Shown here piece after piece: positions 26,301-43,384 of a stretch of 64,000 bases of DNA (position 1 is its first letter; each line of letters opens with the position of its first letter). Both the position numbers and the translations under genes were made by a program. Origin of the DNA: Rotaria macrura (taxonomy: Eukaryota > Rotifera > Eurotatoria > Philodinida > Philodinidae); assembly GCA_900239685.1 (NCBI GenBank), contig OENT01000170.1, forward strand, positions 112,004 through 176,003, given 5' to 3'. The notes below the pieces were generated by a model that was not told the origin of the DNA, did no database searches, and saw only the letters and a list, made by a program, of their open reading frames with translations.

Positions 26301-28656
26301 GTAATTTCGATAAGAGCAACAAGCATTGACAATGTTGCTGTACAAGAATATTTATTCTTGACATAAATTAATTTTTCTAGTCAATGATTTGTGTTTAAGC
26401 TATTGAGGGAATAACTAAACTTCCATGTGAAACAGTGTCCTAATTCAGTTTTGTCTATTTATATCTAAGAATTTAATAACTTCGAAGTAAGTGTGGCGGG
26501 GCTCAAAGTTCTGCTGACAGATTTGAGCCGCTTCTCCCCATTGTACCGCTAGAGCTACTGCTGTCTGTACATATGAATTATCTACTTGGACATAATCGAT
26601 GAAAAGAATCTCTTAACGTTGAGATAAATATTGGTTTTCATGATAAGTCATTTTTACCATAAGATCTGTTTGATGAAGTTTGTATCCATCGAACGCAATC
26701 TCACTCTTACATTCTTTCCTTCTTTATTATTCTACTAGCGACATTTTCACTAACCACCCAAGTTGAAATCAGAAAACTGAATTTTCTTGAAATCTATTGA
26801 TGTCGTCTGAATGTAAAACGGTCAGAAGACGAACTCCAATTCATAGATGCATCTAAAACTTTTGTAAAAACGATCACACGATCTCTGTGAGAATCCCATG
26901 CAGTTATGCAAGTCTCTGTGAAAAGTAGAACTCTCACAGTAACCGCTTTCCCCCTCTTCCTTCAAACAAAGTCTCGCTCCGTCAGAATTCTCACTATTGT
27001 GATAAATGCATGAGGTGTTTCGATGTCGTCCTTTGAAAAATGGGACGATGGAAGCCAACATACTATTATTTTTCTAAAAAGTTTTCTTTTGTCTTCAGAT
27101 CATCACCTGACGCGTGAGAAAATAACTAAGTCAAAAAAGTGACGGTAAGAATCGGTAAAGTCCTCAGTCTTCATCTAAAAAAAATTACCTCTGTCTTTAA
27201 GTTAATGAATGATCCTCGAGATAAGAAAGGGTAAACAATGGCCTGTAAATTGACCTAGTTCCGGCAAGGTGAAAGATATAAGACTGAAAAATTGTTTTAT
27301 CTACGTAACTATTCACGTCTGAAGCAAAGCCTAATTTTTGAGTGCAACAGTGCGTTATAGCGAGAAGATCTTATTTTGAATCGACCGACTGAACGGACAA
27401 GGATTGACCTCAACGATATAAAGAAATCTGTGTTTTTGTTTGAGAGGCAATATTTAAATGGACACTCGGTAGTTCCTTCCTTTTTGAAAAGTGCAAACCG
27501 TTTTGGAAATATTTTGTGACATGGGTAAGTTTAGAAAAGTCGGTTTGATTTACTCATCTTCGAAATTCTTGTCTATCGGAGAGTAACTCTCTTTGCGACG
27601 GGTCATTTTTCAATAAAAAGAAACTATTTACGATGATAATAATCAATAAATCTTGTATGATGTCCGGACATTCTTCGTTGTTCAAAAGCGATCGATATAA
27701 GACCATTGAAGTTTTTTTTGAAACTCATTCCACTGATTGTCTTATTATTCGTGTTCAATGGATCACAGGATAATTGCATGGTATCGTTTAATGTTGATTG
27801 CGTATCAAAGTTAACGTATTCATTGCATCGGTAGAGAATACTTTGATCTGTTTGTTCGAAGTTTAATACTAATTGCTCATTGTAGTTTCTCCGAAGTGCG
27901 ACACTATTATCCATCGGAAGATTTGGACGAATGAAATCACCATAGACAGGAAAAGATTGTGTGTAAACGATGCCAACCAAACTGTTTTTCGGCATGCAAG
28001 CATAGAAACCAAATCTTACGTCATCACTTTGACTCGGCAAAGTTATATTGACGCAGTTCGATAAACACGATTTATAATTGCACGATGGAGACATGCTCAT
28101 CAAAGATCGAATGTCATCCTTGCGACAAAATCGAAGAGTATTCAAAGTTGTATAAGGATTTATATCGTATAAAGCATAGTAAGATTCTTGTTCAGCTTTT
28201 GATAGATGATATCCGGTTCGATCGTTACCTCGGAATGTGGCAAACCAAACATAGTCTAACGTACTATTGTACTGAAAATAAATGGAAAATCTTTTTCTCT
28301 GAAGAAAATTCATTGAAAAGTAAAATGAGTAACGTTACGGAAATATTTCTTGGAAGCCAATATGCATCGTCAACTTGTTTTGTTTGAGATATTAAACCAG
28401 TATAAACGTAATCGGCACTGAAATCTCGATCTTCTAACATTATTTCTACAAACATTAAATTGTATCAATACAGTAGTTCAACTCTTCGCACATTTTCTGT
28501 ACGACAAAACTTTCGATCGAACCATCATCTTGGTGATTATTCTTATAATCAACATGAAAACTATTCTTTTCTCCAACAGTTCGTTGATCGATAAAAGCAC
28601 GCGGATTTTTCAGAACACAACAACAGTTAACATCAGTATGAAATTTATTACATGAA
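23275..28656 (-). CDS. Tie-like EGF transmembrane receptor, C-terminal part
   Basis: Minus-strand exons with all phases consistent: 28511-28656, 28339-28445, 27632-28271, 25637-25729, 25428-25571, 25245-25352 and 23275-23492. The first begins inside a codon and encodes a C-type-lectin tail (SCNKF..NCCCVLK), so it has no start of its own and probably continues the gene at 31193-35597. Next comes a region of about 250 residues with several cysteines and N-glycosylation sites, then EGF modules: CICGPGFYGNSCQ, CPPGYYGQTC, CLPDPYGCSCSTGWYG and CPITQYGPDCSYQCAC, close to the EGF cluster of Tie receptors. The last exon holds a membrane helix (LALLIVVPIVSVVTVILIVA) and a 28-residue tail with NPSY (NPxY). 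No kinase domain follows. Introns of 1.75 and 1.9 kb interrupt it. Confidence 0.72.
23493..25244 (-). other. Large intron of the EGF receptor gene
   Basis: Splits the last EGF exon (phase 1, Gly codon) from the membrane-helix exon; ends in TTTCAG. Contains no coding exon I can support; the frame at 24548-24829 is unremarkable. Confidence 0.55.
25730..27631 (-). other. Large intron of the EGF receptor gene
   Basis: Donor gtaaat after YYH, acceptor before DGRCND, phase 1. Nearly 1.9 kb, far above the usual 60-70 bp, so an old insertion is likely. It includes a GC-richer hairpin at 26500-26529. No open frame with a domain. Confidence 0.5.
26500..26529. repeat. Perfect 8-bp stem hairpin in GC-rich patch
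   Basis: GGCTCAAA (26500-26507) and TTTGAGCC (26522-26529) are exact inverse complements around a 14-nt loop, flanked by GCGGG on the left and CTCCCC on the right. Unusual in this AT-rich intron; possibly the core of a degraded miniature element. Confidence 0.5.
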
Positions 28657-31192
28657 CTACGAACAATTTCCACGTTTAATCAAATCTGAATCCCAAAAAA
28701 AGAAAATACGTCTCACACAATATCGTGTTCAACGAAATCAACGAAAACGCTCGTTCTTTCAGAGTATTTAGTTTCTTTCTTGAGTTTTTAAGTTTAACCG
28801 TGGCTAATCAGAGTTTTTCTCTCCTGGTTACGGATATCAGCCTTCACATTGTCGTATCTATTGAAATTCATTTGACACGAGCAACTTTGTTCGTGTTCAA
28901 CGGTGTGATTCGTTTACAAAATCAATTTTCCCGAGTATTTCTTCGTGATCAAGAACTTCATTTTCTGCAAGGACGATAGAAATAAGGTCCAATGGATTCT
29001 AATGCAGTTTAAATCACACACACATATATATATATGTACTTCTATGGCCTTTCTTCGCTTCCGAAGCTTGTCTGCCACCTTTGATTGAGCAAGAGAAAGA
29101 GAAGAAATTCTACGTCATCTTCCTCAGTGTGGCCTTGAGATGGAGTTTCAAAAGGAAAATAAAAATAAATACTCTCTAATTGCTTTTATGTTTTAAGAAA
29201 ATATATTTTACTTTGATTACTTATTGACTTTCGCCCCAGTGAAACTTCACTATTGGATCATTGAAATATTCAATTTCAAAACATGATTTACTTTGTAAAA
29301 CATTCTACTGTGCTCACATTCGACAGAAAGTATATAGAACATGTGTGAAGTCAATATTCACAGTTCGTCATCAACATCGAATTAGAAAACCTCTCGTTTT
29401 TCTCCTTTCAAACGAATCATCATCATAAAAGCGTTGTTGTTTGCCAAGTCAAAAGAATATTGAAAGTAATGAATTATGACTAACTGCAAATCGGAAGATG
29501 TAAAAACGATCAACTGGCAATAGGACGATGAATATCTAATAAATACGAACTGACTGATGTTAATGATAGCATTTTCAATTTTCCTAACACTTAAAGCGAA
29601 TTTCTCGAATTGAATAAAAACCCGGTTGAGTCTCGTGTTTTTCGAGTCGAACTTTGATGTGCTCGATGAAACTTTGTAAATCTATCTGGCTATAGGAGAA
29701 TCAGGATGAAGCTCATTCGCTTTAGAAATTTTTCGAGCCGACCGCAGCCGGATTGTGTCCAACGAGCTCGGCCCTTAGATTGTGATTTATAGGTAAACTT
29801 GACTTTACTCTAAAGAAAAGTTCTCCTCAACGAATGATATTGATGTCATCTGTAATTTAAATTGAAACAAAATGACTGATCTCAAAACAGTTCATTCTTC
29901 TGCATCTTTCTTCTCGAATCGAAGTCGTGCAAGTGAATTTTCTCCACCTATCAATGTAATGTCTACGAGAAATTGATTGAAAAAAGAAAGTTTCATCGTA
30001 ACATTTACAGAAACTTTCGTTACCCTCGACTTGCTTAGCTCTAATATGTTTCAATGCCAAGAGATATTATTGACATGCTGCAGCGGCTATGGTTAAAAAA
30101 ATTATGATCAAATCTTCAGTTCTAAGTCAAAACGTGTCAAAGCGACATTAGTCAAATCCAAGGACAGGAAATAGTTCATTTATTAAAGCAGGCGCGTTTT
30201 TCCAGGTAAATTCTATACACTTAGTTTTATTGTTTTTTTTTTGAAAGAGGGAAGCGATGCGAAGCAATTAGAAATTCCTTTTTTCAACTTATTACTTATC
30301 AAATAGAAAAGAGAGATAAGTAATTGGATTTCTCAAAGAACCTTCTAAAAGTGTCACTCTCACGAAATAAATGTCTTTACATATGACGGAGACGAGCTCA
30401 ATTAAAAAATAAAGGCAGATGCTTTAGTGTACTTTAGCTCGACATAGTACTCTGCCGAACATAAGGTCATCTAGATGTGTAGAATGAAATCATAACGAAA
30501 AAATGATTCATCTATCAAGTATGCATCCACTGAGAACGAGTACGAATAATCATCGAGAATTTTAGGTGAAAATTATAAATCCGATGACAATCTCGATGCT
30601 TTTTGCAACTGAAAACTAAGAAGTACACCTTTCCATGTTCTCATCTCGATTATTCAAGAGATCAACGTCGACATCAAAAATAATTTCAGCAAATCATCTG
30701 ACAGTCATAGTCACATATTATTGACACATTCACTCAACTTTTCATGATTAGCGCTGGTAAATTGCTATGGACACGAATTCTAGTGACAAAGTTTTGATTT
30801 CTCATGCAGTTTGACTGTATGACGACGACTTCAACAATCCGACTTTGTTGGCACTTTGTCGAAATCATTCATTTGATGTGTTTGATGAAAAACAGACAAG
30901 TGACCTTTTCGACGAATCTTAATCATAAAACCTTTTTGAGAAGAAGTACCTCGTCTTGCTGGTGAAACCGGTTTGTATTTCGTGAGCACATAAAACCAAC
31001 GGAAATTCGATTGCCAATTGATTAGGCATCGATTACAGTATATTTATAAACTCAAGTCAACAAGAATCCATTTGTTCTATAGATTCAAGCCAGGTGCATC
31101 TTACTAATTCTATTGATTAATCCAATCACGAACACCTTGAGCCTTTCTAGCGCGACTTTTACATATTCAAACTCTGATAATCGACTGTTTTG
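28657..31192. other. Unresolved gap between receptor exons
   Basis: Lies between the last clear exon of the LCCL/lectin part and the first exon of the EGF part. At least one more exon is expected here, because the donor phases available upstream (0 or 1) do not fit the phase-2 acceptor at 28656. I could not identify it. A CA/TA microsatellite sits near 29019-29036. Confidence 0.4.
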
Positions 31193-34100
31193 TTAAATAA
31201 CTAATATTTCCTCATCGTCTATCTGCCCTAGAAAGCAACAGTGTGAGTAATGGGCTCGTTTGAGTATTGAGGTGTTGTCTTCGAATATCCTAATATAGTT
31301 CTGCGTAGTCGAGTGTGCGATTAGTAAGTATAGATTTCTTTCGACAAAAGTCTGTTCTAATTTATTTGAAATACCTTGAATTAATTGCCATTCGTAAGCA
31401 TTGTTTGCATAAATGGGATATCCACCTAATTCGGAGCAAAAATCAATAACGCCAATTAAATTTTTGGGTTCCGCATCCGTTTCAAGACGATAAATAAAAT
31501 CATGGCCATCGTTCAAGGCAGACGCTGATGAAAAATAAATAAGAGAGAAGAAAACTCGAAACCTGTACAAGTTCTTGATTAAACATACGCAAAAGTCGAC
31601 ACAATGGATATGCCTGAGTAGTTGTGTCATCACATTTGTGATCGAATATTCTTATCGATTGAGCGTTGGCTCCATTTGATTGAATTATTGTACAATAGTC
31701 TTGTTGATTTGTTATGGAATTAAAGTTCACATCCAATGATTTGTTATAGGGAATAACCTATGGCAATTTGAACAAAACAACAACGATTCAAACTCAGTAC
31801 TCCATTTATTCGTAAGCTGAACAAGTTTATAAGAACCTTTTTCATCTCTATTAATCAGCACTGCACTGCTCTTTTTAATCGATGAACAAATGAATTTACT
31901 ATTCGTGTGTCAACCGTATATATACATATTTGACTTCAACCAGTCTCTAGACTACTACTCGTCAATCGATCAACTGTTATGATTATTATTTTTTGCGTAA
32001 GTTGTGCTGGATTAATTCACTCCTAATCTCAATGGTAGTTCACTGATCGGATACGGAGTTAATTAGACGCATTTTGAGTGACCATTACTGATAGATGAAA
32101 ATATAAAGATTGTAAAATCTCATTCAAATGACGCTCTATACTCTTTGTAGATTTGGAGACAGGACTTGGATAAAACTGCAGATCGACCTCTTTCCAGCAA
32201 TGGTCAAACTCGTACATCGTCCGCAATTCAATTTCAACGAAGTCATTCGCTAGTAACTTCACATTTATTCCATGGTATATACTACGGTAATAATATTGAT
32301 GAGAAGAACTATTATCAATGTCTTAATCTCGACATTACCATCCGTATCATGAGAAATCTTGTAAAGTGAATCAATCGGACACTGGATTCAATTGGCGAAT
32401 CCTATTTTATCATCATTTGAGTATTAATCAGTAACTGATGGCGACATCAGAGATAGGGCAACAAGCTTCTCTTGCATCCAGTCTGATTCAAATGATTTAG
32501 CGCTGCTAATTGGTTTCTTGACAATGAACAATCCATGATATTATCTTCACACAGGTCTGTTGTTTTTCGTAATCAATTGTATTTTACTGATTTTTGAATT
32601 TTATTCGGCTTATATTTAATGAGACAGTGATTATTACATTCAATAGTAATATGCTGGTGGTATTCGTCTAAAAAAGACTGCGCTCAGTCGATATCCTGTA
32701 CTCTTTTCATGAGAATAAGAAGGAGTTTAAGATTTTTCTCGAAAAATCAATCGTCGAAAAAATATTTTCTTCAATAATCTTTTGTTAAAAGAGTAGAGTT
32801 AACCGTAGGTGAATCTTGGAGAAAAATAGAAGCTTTGAGCGTGTCTGTTGAAACATTCATAGGACGAGTCAATTTTCTTTGCTGGTTCAAAATAGAGTAT
32901 TAGTTTTGACTGTGACAGCTAATGTCTCACTAAGTACATACAGAATTAGTATCGAAAGCGGGCAGAATCCTAGTCGGAGAATACTGCTCGGAAGTTTTCT
33001 CTCGTGGCTCAAGTTATTTAATCTTGGAATACATAAATATTCTTAGTCTAAGCTAAGTCCAATCGATGACTGAATACAGATTGACTTTGAAAATAATATC
33101 GTAGATTCCTAATAGTCGACAGATTATTGGGTGATGTCAAATATTCAGTCACCGTAATTTTGACTGTCAGAGACAGATAGCGCTCATGTGAGTTGTCAAT
33201 CAACTTGTTATTGTAAAAATCGATGCTGATTTGAATATTCTATCGAATGCGATTAATCTTATCTGACAGTAATGTTGTTGTAGACAGTTGTTTCCAAAAT
33301 GTCATGTGACATTGACAACCAGATATCGACGATAGTTCTACTGATCAATCCTATCCTCGAGTATAGTTGGACGCATCTGAAATCGTTTATCAATGACTCC
33401 GGGTAACGACTGATCATCGAAAGATAGACGAGTTCTAACAATCTGGGAAAGCGGCTGAATTTTTGTTTTGTTTTCTTCTCCGTCTATTTTCGAGAGAAAA
33501 TCGAGGATTTTTTCTGTTTTTTTTAATCATTTAACCAAACAAACTCAAATTGATTGAAAAGAATATTTTGAACAAGTATGAGTGGAAAATTTTCTTGTAT
33601 TGAAAATTTGTTATTATTTTCACGCAAGATTAGATCGGAGAAAATTCACGTGACTCAAAGTATAATGCTCAGCTTATTTTGTCGCTCATGTTGCAATAGA
33701 GAACTATTTTTCGAACATTAAAAAATTCGTAATTCAATTCTTTCATTGCTTTTTTTGTGGAAATATTTCCGCGAAAACTTCGTCGTCGTTGTGTTTCTCA
33801 TACATACTCAACTGGTTAATATAGGGAAATGTTTATTTCATGTTTAGCACATCGCCCGATTCCCAAGTGAATGCGTAACTTATAAACTCAACCAGTATTC
33901 AATCAGAACATTCTTCTTCAGCATTTTTTTCTCGACAGTACTTGACACATCTGTAAGACGATCAGATTTACCAGTAAGATTGTTAGCCCATTCATTATAC
34001 AATGTTGTATAGTTGTTGTTCGAATATTTTTCTTCCTGTAGCATCAAGTGCTAATTAAATCGTCATACGATCTATGGATACGCAGATAAACAGGAAGTCG

Positions 34101-35597
34101 TATTCCTTCAACACGTGTCCGGAGTGAACCGATACTTATTCCACTCTCTGTCAGATATAGGGATATAACAGTGATGTAAAGCAGTATATACATCGGTATT
34201 GGCTAATATCAATCGTTTCGGTTCGATAGAGTATTGGAACTGTAAGGCAGGCCTAATGAAATATGAATGCACGTCTTACATTCAACAAATGGAAAACTAC
34301 TCAGTTGCTTTATAAACGAAAAGCATGTGAGGTTTTGAATCTAAAAAGAAGTTTTCATCTGCTTGAATAATCAAAGCTAACCTTCGATTGCCATTCTTTG
34401 ATTTGATTAATTTGTTTTAGACCAATGAAAAAATTCAACGAATCATTGCTAACGAGTTGCCGTTGATTGCGAAATAAATTGTAAATGGTGCTTGAAAGAA
34501 CTTCTATTGAAAAAGAAGATAAACAGTTAGTTGTATTCTGAATGAGAACACGTTGAATGGCGCGTCATGTTTACTCTTGAGTATTTCTAGTTCAGTTGTA
34601 TTCGTCCAGTACATTAATGTTCCATGATTACTCGAACAAAAATCTAAAGATTGACTTCGATTTGAATAGCGAGGAAATGTAAAGTATTTCAAACGATTTT
34701 CTCTCCAACGCTTCCCTAGAACGAAAAAGAAAATGATGAGAATTCAGTTACTCTAAACGAGCCTGTTCTTACATCCATTATCAATATCAATCGGCTGAAT
34801 TGAACCTATATCTGATTTACTTCGACAAGTCACACTAGACGATTGATTTTGAGAGTAGAGGTATGTTCGATGTTCGATAGCGATATCAGGTATTGATGTT
34901 TCTAAATAAATCGATGGGTTTCAATTTAGATTTGAAGAGCAAAAGCAATTCGTTCTCTAAGATCTGATTTATCTTAACCATTTATTCGGTTGTTGACAAA
35001 TTGATACGCAAAATATGAAGCACCAACTAATTTAGCTGAAAGAATTCCATTTCTAAGAGTGCTTATAAACGTTGATATTTGAATTGAACTATTGTCTATT
35101 AATATTGAAGAATCTGCTCCAAGCCACGGAGCAAGACGACCATCATGATAGGCTGCTTTACATATCAATGAATTCTTGAAAGAAGAACATTCTAATTTCT
35201 TTTCCGGGCAAGATATTGAAATCTTATCCTACCCCTGAATATGTTTCATTGCCGAATAGAGGATATTCGTGTTGATCAGATAGATACTGCATTGTATAGC
35301 ACGACGACGGGCAGACAAATGTACTGAGACGAGAAGAAAACGAGATGAACCATCAAAAATAAACAGTCTTCTTACGTAGCATTTGGATTCGCAGAATTAA
35401 ATGTAATTGATGCATTATCAAATGTCATGACACATTGATTAGGTAAATAGAATTGACCTAAACATGACAAAAAGGCGATTGAATCAGTTGAAATAAAATT
35501 AGGGCAAAGCCGCAGCTGAACCTTGAATGAATAAACATAAGTTAATGATAAGAATAAAGTTGTAGTTTGTTGATGCATAAGCACTGATATCAATCAT
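31193..35597 (-). CDS. LCCL and C-type-lectin receptor, N-terminal part
   Basis: Minus-strand exons with matching phases: 35522-35597, 35376-35457, 35233-35323, 34979-35174, 34773-34901, 34575-34715, 34382-34503, 31589-31757 and one from 31524 downward whose end is uncertain. Exon 1 encodes a signal peptide (NFILIINLCLFIQG). Exons 3-4 encode an LCCL domain: VCPSSC, PLFGNETYSG, then SLICKAAYHDGRL, the family's most conserved segment. Exons 5-8 make a C-type-lectin-like domain: SLDFCSSNHGTLMYW, NFFIGLKQIN..EWQSK, and a tail DYCTII..DHKCDD..AYPLC. A second such domain starts in the last exon (DFCSELGGYPIYANN..EW). Calcium-binding EPN/WND motifs are not evident. Probably the N-terminal half of the EGF receptor gene at 23275-28656: extracellular recognition, ligand unknown. 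Confidence 0.72.
31758..34381 (-). other. Large intron inside the first lectin domain
   Basis: A phase-0 intron of 2.6 kb between EWQSK and VIPYNKS. No supportable exon; short frames at 32059-32369 and 33259-33441 are unremarkable. Confidence 0.55.
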
Positions 35598-36903
35598 GTT
35601 TCTTGATACTTATTGATAGGTCGGTCATTAAAATAGAAAATAAAGTGATCTCTTCCTTAAATAAATGATCATTTCTTTTCGTTTTTATTCAAATATTGAT
35701 TCTGTTTCTAATGAAAGATCAATATTCTTGTCAAAAAAGCAAATAGAGAAGATTCATTTGCCAATGACGCACAGACGATCATCACTCATTGACAACGATT
35801 TTTTTGTTCTTTTATCAATACAAAAGCACGAAGATTTTGTTGCATTTTCTAAAAAAATGAACTCATCATGACCTAATATCTTGAACTTAGGCAATCGACA
35901 ATAACTATTTCAATGGAGATCAACAACAATGTCTCGACGCAATTTTTCGTATTGTTCGATTCTCTACTTGTTTCATCAAAGTTCTGTCAATTCGAAATGA
36001 TAAGAAAATATTTTCGTTCAACGATCCTTTTATTCTTTCTTCTATGATCGATCGAAATCTTTCCATGCCCGGGATTTCAACATTCGAAAAAATGAACTCG
36101 TTTTGCTTTCAAATAGTAACACACGCACAAAATCATCGTTGCCGAGTGAAACCATCGGACGTTTTCGTCTTGATTGAATATTTTACTCGTATTGATCGAC
36201 AGTTTCAAAAACTATTCAGCCTGTTTTTAAACAACGAAAAGTGAATCCATTCGAAAAGTGTTGTGCAGAAAACATGCCAATTTAATGTTCTACTATCGGC
36301 CCTTCTATTGTTTATTTAAATATTCACCGACAGGTAAACAATCGTAAGAGAAAACAGCGAAGCGATTTTCAAGATTAATTTATGAAGAGCATCGATTGTT
36401 GCCTTGAATCCATTGTTTTTGTTTTTCTCTGATGCACGTAGTTGACCGAATCATGATCGAATACATTGATCAGCGTTGTTTGTAAGGGCTGCCTTCTTGT
36501 TCTACAACAACGATTATTTTTCGCCTTCAATCAAACAACTTAAAGTCAAGTTTAGAGAAAAAACACTATCCATCGATTGAATCATCGAACTTTGATTTCT
36601 TCGAGTGGCTTTCGCAACGAACGAAAAGCGACCTAACATACTGAAGAAAGAAAGATCTTTTCCATATCGACTGTAAAATAAGCTTCAATGAAAGTTATTG
36701 AATAGTAATTCATGTTTTTTTTGTTGTTATTTAGCCTAAAACAACGTTCAATGATTAAATTGAAAAAAAGCTTGATAAATTATTAAGAAAGAAAGAAAAA
36801 CTTGGAATAACAAAAGATATAAATCGGTGTTCTGTACAAATAAAAGAAAAGAAAACTGAAAGAACGCTACTCTTTTTTCGAGTTGAATGAAGTCACCGAT
36901 CGG
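35598..36903. other. Intergenic, DYRK 3' to receptor 5'
   Basis: Both flanking genes are on the minus strand, so this 1.3 kb holds the DYRK 3' UTR and the receptor promoter. Frames at 35665-35871 and 36044-36244 show no domains. Confidence 0.55.
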
Positions 36904-41911
<5,008 letters not shown>

Positions 41912-42252
41912 ATTTGATTGTTTATTTTCTTTTAGAGTTTTAGAAAAAATATTCTCGCGATCATTTGCTTGATCGGTTTTTATGCTTGGGAACGAAAAGA
42001 AAAAAAAGTACTAGACACGAAAATTCTTTGTGACTGATTTTATTTTTTTTTTGCATTTTTACTTCAACATAGTTTCTTTTAAGTAATGTTTCATCCTTTC
42101 TTTATTTTTTTTCGTTCCTCAATATTTACGCTTGCAACATAATTCTTTACTTTTTTTCAATCAACTTTGAATGTTCATTTTTATTTGATTTTAAACAAGA
42201 ATAAAAATACTGTCATATACAGTGGCGATGATTTTAGAGGAATGAACAAGAT
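41912..42252. promoter_or_regulatory. Candidate bidirectional promoter, DYRK / B9D1
   Basis: Only 341 bp separate the proposed DYRK start (minus) from the B9D1 start (plus), so the two 5' regions must share this T/A-rich stretch. I looked for the RFX X-box (two half-sites of the GTTGCC/GGCAAC type) and found only a weak TTGCAAC half-site near 42130, not a full motif. Confidence 0.5.
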
Positions 42253-43384
42253 ATGAATCAAACGTCTAGATTAGAATTGGAAGTTTCTTTAGATGAAAGA
42301 GTAAGCACGAAAAGATGTCGCAAATAAGCAATGAAAATCTTCCGTATTATTTGATGGAGGTTGTTTCATAACGATGATCAACCATAATGAGTAAATCATC
42401 ATACATAAATTTCTTGTCAATCTAAAAGAAAAATGAACACGAAAGCAACAAGTTTTCTTGTCTTCGTTAATGGTTCCATAGAACATGCTGAAGTTTGCTG
42501 TCGAATATTCATTTATTGAATTTTAGTTTGTCGAATTTTCTAGGTGTCCGACTTCGATGATCTTTATCTTCGTTTTTCCTATGTCATTGGAAAAGATTGG
42601 AAAATCTGTTCTGTATGTTTAATTTTATTGATAAATATAAATAAAACTTTGCTTTTTCCCCTGTTATTAAGGGCCTTGAGGAAGGAACAACGCAAATAGC
42701 CCATAAAAGTGTCCAAGTTGGTTCCAAAATCGTGTTTAATTTTCCATTAGAAGCTACATTTCGATCAACAAATCCTTTTGGATGTTTGTATTTACGGAGA
42801 AAAGCAGACATTGAGTAGTTCTTTCTTCGTGTAAAACAATATGTTTGACCTTTTCAGGGCCACAACTTGTAATCAGTGGTTATGGTTTAGACATATTTGG
42901 AAATGATGTTGTTCGAGGTTATGGAGCAACTCATATACCCATCAGTCCGGGACGGTAAATGTTAAATCTTTTTAAAAAATGTCGGTTTTTCTCACGCATG
43001 ATCACTTGTTGAAGACATCGAATTCGAATTCCACTGTTTGTTCCACGTTCGTCATCTCGATTTCAACAACTTTTAGCTTGGTTTTTCGGCCGTCGACCAG
43101 AGTATGTCGATCCAAAAGTCATCGCTTTTAATGCCGGCAGAGAAAGTAAGACGAACGAAAAATAATTCTGTTCTTCCCCGAGAACAGCGAGAGAGGAACA
43201 ACAACTTTCTGTAATTCTAGTGACACGAGTTCAATCGCACGGCTATGCTCAGATTGTTTTCAATGTTGTTACGAAAGATATGGAAGAATTAGGATATAGA
43301 ATTGAATCTAAACAATCTTCGAACACTCCACAACGACAAGTCGATAATCAAGAAAGCCCACATGTAGATAACTACGAGGCTTAA
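42253..43384 (+). CDS. B9D1: B9 domain-containing protein 1
   Basis: Component of the MKS/tectonic complex at the ciliary transition zone, gating entry of membrane proteins into cilia. Exons 42253-42300, 42544-42612, 42672-42783, 42858-42954, 43015-43145 and 43221-43384 give 206 aa (human 204). The B9/C2-like domain covers most of it: [107 protein letters not shown] and [13 protein letters not shown]. Each block aligns in order with vertebrate B9D1 as I recall it. All introns are 52-75 bp except the first (243 bp). Exon 1 is short ([16 protein letters not shown]) and least certain. Confidence 0.95.

Noticed and set aside
28446-28471. A 26-nt intron in the receptor gene (gtattg..tttgtag)
   Set aside because: Too short, and its phase creates a stop codon; the 65-nt intron 28446-28510 keeps the frame and is of typical length.
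41912-42252. RFX X-box between DYRK and B9D1
   Set aside because: Only a weak half-site was seen; no paired motif at the required spacing.
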